DNA of 64,000 bases from contig CM056994.1 in assembly GCA_029891345.1 (NCBI GenBank), forward strand, positions 60,419,251-60,483,250, read 5' to 3'. The translations under genes and the position numbers were made by a program. This DNA is from Dryococelus australis (lineage: Eukaryota > Arthropoda > Insecta > Phasmatodea > Phasmatidae). The notes under the pieces are model-generated. The model ran no database searches. It saw nothing but the letters and a program-made list of their open reading frames with translations, and was not told the DNA's origin. Each line of letters begins with the position of its first letter. The first letter of the stretch is position 1. Positions 56,088 through 64,000 of this stretch are shown here, one piece after another.

Positions 56088-57894
56088 GTTAATGGTATGT
56101 GTACTCAGGATTTGCTGTTGCCACGATTGTGAAGGCTACATGCTCGTTTGGCAGGAAGACTTAATCAGTGATTGTTTTAATCATACGTGTCTAAGATTTT
56201 TACAGGTATGGAAAGCCTGGAAAAGTCAGGAAAGTGAAAAGGGTGACTGAAAACCTGGCAAAGTTCAGGGATTAGGATGACTTTGACTGTTGCTGGAAGT
56301 TTAAATATAATATAACAGCAAAACAACATATTTTCTGTACAGCCATACAGTCTCTATGACAGCCCAAGAAATGTTTTAAAACTATTGGGTTTTGAAAAAT
56401 AATTTGCGTTACGAGAGTAATAGCCTACCAACTAAAGAATTATATTGCTTGTACTGTTGACTATTGTCAAGTCAAGGTTAGGGTTTTTGTGGGGACATAC
56501 TTAGATCACTCCTTTCACTTTATATACCACACACTCTATATTACCTCCACATGGATCCTCTCTTCAGGAGTGACTATTTAATTAGTTTGAGAGGGCAGAA
56601 GTTCAAGTCCTTTACAGGACTAGGGGCAATATAAACATGGTTGCATTCAATATAAGGGGCGATATCATAAGCACCTAAGGAAGGTTTCATTATAAATTAA
56701 ATTAATTGTAAAAATGAACACAATTAACTGTAAAATCAATAGTCTACAGACTAGATTGGGAACAAACATTCAATAAAAAAAATTAATTAGTTAATAACCA
56801 TTTAACGTGAAGCAAAATGAGCTAAAGTTAATAACTTACCTGAGATACAAGAGGCAGTCCTTTTCACAATAAGGGTTCTTCAATTATTTTCCAGGTTTAA
56901 ATATTTAACAAATAAAATTTTTGAGATAGTTTGCTCCACAAACTCTCTCAAATGTGTGAAGTGCGACCTCACTTTCTTGAAGTCGTAAATCCGTACAAGA
57001 TAAAAAAAATGGCGTCGGTTATCAACAAATGTCCATAAAAACAAGTCAAAAATGTAACCAATTCTAAATCCAAAATAATTGCGTGGATTGTCAACAGTCG
57101 TTCATTAAATCAAGCCAAAAACTTAACCAAATCGGAGTCCAAAATAAATGCATGGGTCGTCAACAAACAGTCATAAAAATCAAGAGACATCCAAAAACCG
57201 TGCACATATCAGATTCGTAATAAGACAAACAAAGAGAGAGAGTAGCGTATCCATGAATAAGCGAGAGATAACAATGACAAAACAGACAGCTGCCATGCGT
57301 GCACGGAAAACATTCCAATGCTTGAGGAGAAGGGGGTGAGCATTGGCTGGTGCTGACAGCCGAGAAGGGGAGGTATCTATTTTTAGAAGTGTCTCAAATT
57401 TTCAACTCTTTGAACCCAAACTTTTCATTGTTCCTAGGGATTGGGTCGTAATAGAGAGGTGGTCATAATTAATGGGGTCGTAATAGAGGGGTTTTACTGT
57501 ATATGCAACCATTTAGGTTTTTACGAAGTGAATTCATTCACAATTTGAATTTCTTGTGATAGTAAGACAGTATGTTGGTTAGTCCATTTATTCCATAAAT
57601 GCAGCAGATTTGGTTTGTTACCTACAACTGTAAACCTAATTTTTAAAATTTTTTTTTTTATTTTCAGTTTTCTCTGTTATTCTGGGAGCCTAATCAAGTC
57701 AGGTTTGCATGCTAAACTAACCGCAGCTTAACATTTAAAAATTACATACATATCCATCCTTAGTATTCAGGCTGTGAAGCTCATGTTCTAAAGGAAACAT
57801 GCTAGTGACCTCAGTGTAACATATTGTCATGTTCCTTGTTAGGGGTCAGTTATTGTGACTAATAACTCAGAGTTTACTTTTATGCAATTTCCAG
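56088..57894 (+). other. Nup358 intron 3
   Basis: AT-rich. It contains a pogo/Tigger-like end, TAGAGGGGTTTTACTGTA, at about 57486-57503. The opposite end of that element was not found. It ends in acceptor ATTTCCAG at 57894. Confidence 0.6.
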
Positions 57895-58074
57895 ACACCA
57901 TTTTCGTACTTGGATCTGCCACCACGTTGGTTAGTGATGCTATGGCATCCCCTGTACATGTCCCTTTACTGACTATTCCAGTAATAAACTCTGCTGGTTC
58001 AAAAGGCATGTCCAAACCAGATGAGCGGACATTGGGTACTCCACTTCTGGAAGCTTTGATATTGGATTGTGAAA
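57895..58074 (+). CDS. Nup358: Probable RanBP2/Nup358 exon: Ser/Thr-rich linker
   Basis: The acceptor ATGCAATTTCCAG ends at 57894; the first two bases complete Asp with the preceding exon. It encodes IFVLGSATTLVSDAMASPVH and a Ser/Thr/Pro-rich linker. The likely donor is GAAA|GTACGA at 58075, phase 1; a second GT at 58184 is phase 2. There is no recognisable domain, so support is the phase match and a composition like the neighbouring linkers. Confidence 0.55.
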
Positions 58075-58690
58075 GTACGAAGTCAGCCTACGCATTCTGC
58101 AGAATAACCTTCTTTATGAGTCTGTGCAGAATTGAATACAAATTCTTATTTTCTGTTCAAACCGTTAAAGAGGGCAGAAAAAGGTACACAAACTGCGGAA
58201 GTCTTGGGAGTGGAATGTAGAACTATCATTGTGTAGACACCTTCAAGGGAAGAAGGTCCCTGCTAGATAACTCCTTAATACAAGGTTTAAGGGAATAAGT
58301 TAGCATAACAGTCAGCATAACAGAGGTACATTAATATGTAATGTACCGGTGTGCTTAAGTTGTTGTGCTTAAAGGCACCCAAAGAAGATATAGCTTGGGA
58401 CAACCGTATGTAGGCAACAGCTTGAATGCAGTGTACCTTTTGATGCGTCTGCCCTTCAATAAAATGGGTTTTTCTGATAGGATACAGTGCTAGGAAATGG
58501 TTCTGGTAAGTTTTTATGCCCTGATATTAAATTTAATTTATAAAATTTGGCTAGTAAGTTGTTTGTTTTGTGTTGGATTTAAATGTCTAAAGATAGTTGT
58601 GACTAGAGAATTAGTCTGTTATATAATTTGAATTGTTCTCATACTATTGTCAGTTGTTTAAATGTGTTTTTTTTCTGAAGGTTGCCCCAG

Positions 58691-59494
58691 AGAGTGAAGA
58701 AGATAGTAGCAACAGTATTGTTGCTAGTACACCTCAACATGCGTCCAGTTTGAATGGTGCCGTTTCAGACACCTCTTTGGTTACCGAAGCTACATCTTCT
58801 GCGACTGCCTCCTCCGTATTTGATTCTTCTCATACTTCTCATGTGGAGTCAGATAATATGGTATCGGATGTACTGTCTGTGGTTTCCAGTACTTCATTGG
58901 TAGCTAGCTGCAGTAATTCAGTCACAGCCACCCAGTCTTCATACTCGTATGCTGCCTTCCAGGCTGTCAGTTGTAACACAGCACCATCATGTACTGCAGT
59001 CAGCAAAACCATACAGCATAGCATAGTAGTTGGGAGAAGAGCAGAGGTCATGTTTGATGATGGATGTACAGACACCCAAGAGTGCGCTGCTTGTGTTTTT
59101 GGTAGCTCAATCAGTGTTCTGTCATCTAGTAAGACTGCCTGTATCACTACCATCATCCCCACAGAGCCAACGTCTACAGAGATAGTCAACTCGGGAACTA
59201 GTACACCTTCCACTGAAAATGCTTGTGTCTTTGTCGATGACTATGAAAGTGCAACAGCTGGAAAAACACATCCTAACAAGCCAGAAGTGTTGTCTGTTCC
59301 ATACACCAGCAATCAGAAGCAACCCTATGATGAGCAGAATTCCAGCCCAACATTTTGCATTCCAGTTTTGAACCAGAATAAGACTAACTTCACCATGCCT
59401 CCACCCAAATTGTCTGATAGCCATTCTAAAAGTTTTTTGTCAAACGTGCAGGAAACTGAACCGTGTACTCAAGATGATGCTAGACACAAGGAAG
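58691..59494 (+). CDS. Nup358: RanBP2/Nup358 exon: long Ser/Thr-rich linker
   Basis: A long open frame of Ser/Thr/Val-rich sequence (SEEDSSNSIVASTPQHASSL onward; VFVDDYESATAGKTHPNKPE later) ending DDARHKEG with donor GAAG|GTAATA at 59495. Two acceptors are possible, CTGAAG at 58680 and CCCCAG at 58690. Only the second is in phase with the preceding exon, so it is chosen. It has no folded domain and only sparse FG dipeptides, as expected for an inter-domain linker. The C-terminal Ran-binding domains would lie beyond the window. Confidence 0.7.
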
Positions 59495-60879
59495 GTAATA
59501 GAAACATGTCTTTTCCCATTGATTATATCAATTGTGACTTTATATTATTTTTATATCACATACTGTACATACATTTTTGTGTCATATAATGCATGTGGAG
59601 TAAGCACAACTAAAGGCTGATCACAATAAAGTGAGCACTCTTTAAGTCAACCTTAAAGAAATGTCACTGCCCCTACCTGCATATATTTTAATGGGTGCAT
59701 CGAGTGACATGCATTCAGTAAAGTTGGTAGGATGGCAAGTAGTTCCACATCTTAACGTCGAATAAAAAGTGTTAAGTAACCATGTGTGATAACGTAAATT
59801 ATTTCTTTTGCTATCCAGTTTTTTTTTAATGCGTCTAAGTTAAAAATGAGCAGATTTGTAAAATATTTACTTGTATAATAATTTGACAGTTTCACTTGAC
59901 AGACGCATGAATAAAGTAGTGAGGTCCACAGCAATGTTAATTCTACATAAGGCGGAAGAACACAACATGCATGCAATTAGATCTTAAGCAGGGCTTTCAA
60001 AAGTGCTAATTTTACCATGAACAGCCTATAATGGTAATTTTTATCAATATTAATTGGTACTCTATTTACTCAAATACGTATACAGTGAACTCATGTTTTT
60101 TCTTTGGGTATGGATTTATTCTACTCAGGTTATTAACTAACAAAATTCTTTGTGGAAGAGTTTAGCATGGAAAATTTCCACCACAAGTTCCGCTTTTGTG
60201 CCAAAGAAGATTCTTTTAAGTTGGTGGTAAATTGAGAAATTGTATTTATTTGTGTGAAAAAATTTGTGTTTTACTCAAATTGTGATATATACTTACTCCT
60301 TCAAAATGTTAGGTATTAAGTTTCTTTGTAACAGTTATTCATGCCCTCCAATGCTCTTTACAAGAGTAAACAGTACAAATACAATTGTTTATTGTTGTTT
60401 AAGAGCAGAATAAATAGAGTAGCTGTCATCAAAAGGAATTTTTTTGATTTTTTCACATTTAATAAAAGTAATTGTATAATACAATGTTTTGCTAAACCAA
60501 CCTTCATGACAGAATATTACACAACATGTGGACATATTTAGTTGATTTACCACTCTAGTGTGAAGAACAAAGTTTATTATTTATTTAGGTTCCAACACAA
60601 TACAAATCTGAAGATTTATAAATTTGTATTTATTTTATAGAAATTGCAACTATCCCATTTGTTTGTATGTAAAATGAAGAGAATCCAATACAGAGGCAGC
60701 ACCAGTGCCACCAGGTGGCAAACATCTCTAGGTGTTGTCGCTCTCGTACTAGCACAGAGAGCATCCCAACTCAGAGTAGAGTAAATCTTATTTTGGTTTA
60801 CAGGAAACCTTTATTTGACCAAAAATTATTTGGACATGGTATTTAGCAAAATTGTTTTACCTTGGTACTTGAGTTTAAC
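59495..60879 (+). other. Intron or downstream sequence; holds a MITE-like copy
   Basis: Coding ends at 59494; a MITE-like element lies at 59611-60029. The remainder is AT-rich, with no gene recognised. Confidence 0.5.
59611..60029. mobile_element. MITE-like inverted-repeat element, copy 2
   Basis: The left end TAAAGGCTGATCACAATAAA and GTGAGCACTCTTTAA are inverted at the right as CAAAAGTGCTAATTTTACC and ATGAACAGCCTA. CAGGGCTTTCAAAAGTGCT is shared with copy 1 at 21625-21822. TA borders both ends. Confidence 0.5.
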
Positions 60880-61080
60880 ATGCGTAGCTATTTTACTGTA
60901 ACCAATGAAGTTAATATTTACGGCAGGCGAAGGCAACACGCAAAAAAGGGATTACTAGTTTATAAGAATGTATTTTTATTTTTTTTGTAAGATTCCAAAA
61001 ACACAATGGGATGCGTAGCTATTTTACAATAACCAATGCAGTTAATATTTATGGCAGGCGAAGGCAACCTGCATAAAAGA
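60880..61080 (+). repeat. Near-tandem duplication, about 70 bp, period 131
   Basis: ATGCGTAGCTATTTTAC and the following sequence through GGCAGGCGAAGGCAAC, about 70 bases, occurs at 60880 and again at 61011 with few changes. About 60 unrelated bases lie between. Confidence 0.85.
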
Positions 61081-61129
61081 GAAGAAAACGCAAATTATAT
61101 AGTAGTTAGAATTTTATGTGATTCTATTT

Positions 61130-61147
61130 GGGGGGGGGGGGGGGGGG
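61130..61147 (+). repeat. G18 homopolymer
   Basis: Eighteen consecutive G, able to form a G-quadruplex, at the sharp border between AT-rich DNA and a GC-richer block (61.15-61.98 kb). It is also a place where assembly length is unreliable. Confidence 0.85.
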
Positions 61148-62339
61148 CAGTCCAGAAGAGACGTCTACACAACCTGCTACCGCAGGGATTAACTTGGCGG
61201 GTAAAGAATGGGTGAGGATGTCGAGATACCTCTGGCTGATGCAGTGATGGCGTCCTCTGCTGCGGACGGCTTTGGCAGGCATCGCTGGAGACCATCGCGA
61301 TTAACTACTGCGGAGACTTCACTGAGTATGACTTTGGCGCATTTGGCCTAGTGGTCATGAACAACCCTGATAAGATCTGCTCAAGTCTTTACAGACTGCG
61401 AGGTCAGTGTGATAGCCACTTCCCCTGCTGGTGCCCTCAGCCTTGTACAAGCTGGAGGGCCGGCAACTGTCCTGAACTGCGGTTTGGCACCTCCTTATAT
61501 ATGAAAAATTTTAACTTGTAGGCTGTTAGAGGGGTGCAAGGATGGCTAGCCTTGCCCTACATGGGTAGTTTTAATTATTATTGTGGGCCACGCCACCCCT
61601 TTCTTATCTCCTTACCAGGAGGCTGATGACATATCTATCACCTCTTGGCGAGGCTCTGGCGGCAGTGGCGACCTTGTAGGCTGGGAGCTGCTCTCCTGCA
61701 GCATCCCTTCAAACTAGCTTATTTGAGTTTGGCGTGTCGGTACATGTTGACAGTACAAATTTTCAGGCGGGAACTGGACGACTGGATGCCAGCTTTTGGG
61801 TGTACAGTATAATTTAAAACAATTACCATGTGTCTGTAATTGCTCACTAGGCTGGGAGCAATCCTGTAGGCACGGGATTAATTGTCTGCCACGGCATGAC
61901 TTGCCCATATGAGTGTAGTGACTCGATGATGGGGCGGAGTAGTCAAGTAGTGTGTGCATATCCAATGCGCAAGAATGCTTCATGCATAAAAATAATGAAA
62001 TAAGCAGGTTAATAGTAGCAATTATCTCTCAACATTTTATTACAATTATTATTAAGATATTTTCATGCAAGCAAAAATATAAACACCACTTAAATGCCCA
62101 AGAAAGAAATTAAGATTTTATTAAACCTATTATTTTAAAATTCTGTTAAATGATAAAAAAAATAACAATACAGGAGATACTTGTGTAAAATTTACTTTAC
62201 ATCCAATTAATACATAATACTGTATATGTATAATGATAGATTTTACAGTACAAAAGTTAAACCTTATTCAATAAGTTTTTTAGTTTTTCTGTAAGACATA
62301 TCATATATTTTTTGGTTCTGGTAGTATTGTCAAAATGAG
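61148..62339. other. GC-richer block then AT-rich DNA, no gene recognised
   Basis: 61.15-61.98 kb has unusual composition and broken ORFs on both strands, likely an unrecognised repeat. The rest is AT-rich. Confidence 0.4.
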
Positions 62340-62474
62340 TACAGTAGAACTCTGTTATAACATTTTTCAAGGGGTCAGTAAAATAAAATATTATATTGCG
62401 AGAAAATGTTATAAGCAGGAAAAATTATTATTATCCTTGCAGGGACACATCAAGTGAAACAAAATTCTACTGTA
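62340..62474. mobile_element. Short pogo/mariner-type MITE, 135 bp
   Basis: The left end TACAGTAGAACTCTG and the right end CAAAATTCTACTGTA are inverted repeats with two mismatches, bounded by TA. Internal GTTATAAC and ATGTTATAAGCAGG are typical of pogo-like MITEs. It is non-coding. Confidence 0.65.
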
Positions 62475-64000
62475 ATAACTTTTCTATGTAAATAGTTATA
62501 GTCCATTTACGACTGGAACATACTTTCTCGGAACCCTGCTAAATATTTACTTGCAGGCTCATTTCATTTCCTTCCGCCAAATGTAAACAAACATTGCCAT
62601 GTGATTGCCATGTAGTATCTGTCAAAATCAATGTTTACATTCCATTTTGTGTTTGTGTGTACATGTGTTCGTATACTTTGCTACACTTAAACATAAACAT
62701 TGAAATGTGAATTCTACTTTTATACCTATCAAATGCATTATTTACTGTTTACAGCTTTTCAAAAAATTCTGTCATATTCCAAAAACCATTCCATACCAAT
62801 ATTCACAATTTAGGCCTATATCATTATTTAATTCAGCCTTATGATGTTTTAAAAATGCCTGAATAGATGATAGTTCTTATGGTTATTTTACATTGTTAAC
62901 ATATTTGTTTTCCACGACAGCACATTACATGTAATGCATGTTAATATTTTTCCGTGATTGTTTTCAACAGTTACAACTGTAGTTTTTAACCTTTTGTTAA
63001 TGATATGTGTTGGGTCATTTCTTTAAAAGGATGGCCTCAGTTGGAATGAATATCAAAACGAAGGAACAACCAGTCCAATGAAAAAGACAGATTAAATTCA
63101 AGCATGCAACTCGTGTTGCTTATTTTTTGTCATACAAACTTAAAAGATAGCGGTGAACGTGCACACAAATAAGCCTTCCGTAATTTTTATTCTGCTCATA
63201 TTTCTATGTATTGCTGCTTACTATTTATTAGGTTTATTGAAATTTTTTGGGCTGGGCTTAGTATTTTGTTGGGATTGTGGCAAATCATGTTATACAACTG
63301 TATTTCAAACACCCAGGGAAAAGGTACAATGTTGTAATAAATAAACAGACGTGGATGTAAATAATTAACTTTGTCATAAAACACAGTTAAAATGTATAAA
63401 TAGTGCACATCAAATATTTGAAATCATGCACACACACAAGGCCAATGTAATAATGGCCATCTCGCAGCAACACCATGCCATTTCACACTCAGCGGTTAAT
63501 GAAACACACGTTAACAGTATATTTATTACTGCTGTGGAAACACAGATTTATAACATCATAACTTGCCTAGGTAGGTTTAAAAAACACGTCTACAAACGTG
63601 ATGTAATTTGAAGTATTTTTTGGAGTAAGTATAATTTACGCCCATGTTCTATGATTTACGCTTTGTTTGGCAAAAAGCAACACGCCATGTCATGGCTCGC
63701 CACGTCTGCCAACTTCATAGATGGAAATCGTCCCGCCATCATTATCTAAATGTATTAAAATAAGTATTCAAACATTAAAGATTCTTTCAGTTGTAAATTA
63801 CAAATTCAAAAATCATTATTTTGCTGTAATAAGTATGAAATTTGCTAACATTTTACACATGTATATTTTGTTTACTACTTAATGATGCAAAATTTCCTGA
63901 GGGGGAGAGAAAAAGAGAGAGTGAGCGACAAGTCTTGCCCAGCCGACAGTTGCTTTCTCAGTCGATAAAACAAACACCGTGTCACTAGGACCTATGTACA
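62475..64000. other. AT-rich non-coding end of the window
   Basis: No gene recognised. A purine-rich GAGAGAAAAAGAGAGAG run lies near 63905. Confidence 0.5.

Noticed and set aside
1..64000. CRISPR arrays, bacterial operons, rRNA and tRNA genes
   Set aside because: No regularly spaced repeats or rRNA/tRNA patterns were recognised, and the spliced host gene and transposons are eukaryotic.

Overview
The window is eukaryotic nuclear DNA from an arthropod, most likely an insect. It is AT-rich, has spliceosomal introns, contains one spliced host gene, and is filled with decayed transposons typical of insects: Gypsy, Copia, PIF/Harbinger with a MADF-BESS partner, Polinton/Maverick and MITEs. The species cannot be named from the sequence. 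No bacterial operons, rRNA, tRNA or CRISPR arrays were seen.

Layout. 1-2.2 kb: minus-strand Gypsy relic A (gag, protease, start of reverse transcriptase), running off the left edge, with a primer-binding site at 2195-2215. 3.9-4.9 kb: a PIF/Harbinger transposase exon (minus) back to back with a MADF-BESS exon (plus). 5283-18379: a complete but decayed Polinton/Maverick of 13,097 bp, with terminal inverted repeats starting AGTAGTAT and a perfect 6-bp target duplication AAATAT. It carries a small ORF, minor capsid protein, packaging ATPase, adenain-like protease, a hydrophobic virion-type protein, a phospholipase-A2-like protein, a gutted integrase, major capsid protein and protein-primed DNA polymerase B. 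It also carries a matrix metalloproteinase (signal peptide, cysteine switch, zinc site, hemopexin repeats) just downstream of the polymerase on the same strand. That cargo gene is the most interesting item in the window. 18.4-31.5 kb: gene-poor DNA with LTR-like sequence and minus-strand Gypsy relic B (26.3-28.5 kb). 31.5-36.1 kb: plus-strand Gypsy relic C, nearly full pol.

Host gene. Five plus-strand exons between 36.7 and 59.5 kb encode the middle of nucleoporin RanBP2/Nup358. They hold two Ran-binding domains, a zinc-finger block, and Ser/Thr-rich and FG-poor linkers. Splice phases agree across the exons. The N-terminal part and the C-terminus were not found. Its 13.4-kb intron holds Gypsy relic D (47.1-49.9 kb, same family and strand as A), a Copia RNase H cut in two by a 732-bp foldback element, and a minus-strand relic of an uncharacterised repeat-family protein. 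The last 4.5 kb is repeat-rich and without recognised genes.

Apart from the Nup358 exons, almost every coding segment is broken by stops or frameshifts. The window reads as one host gene in a transposon-laden neighbourhood. Protein identities rest on motif reading by eye; no database search was run.
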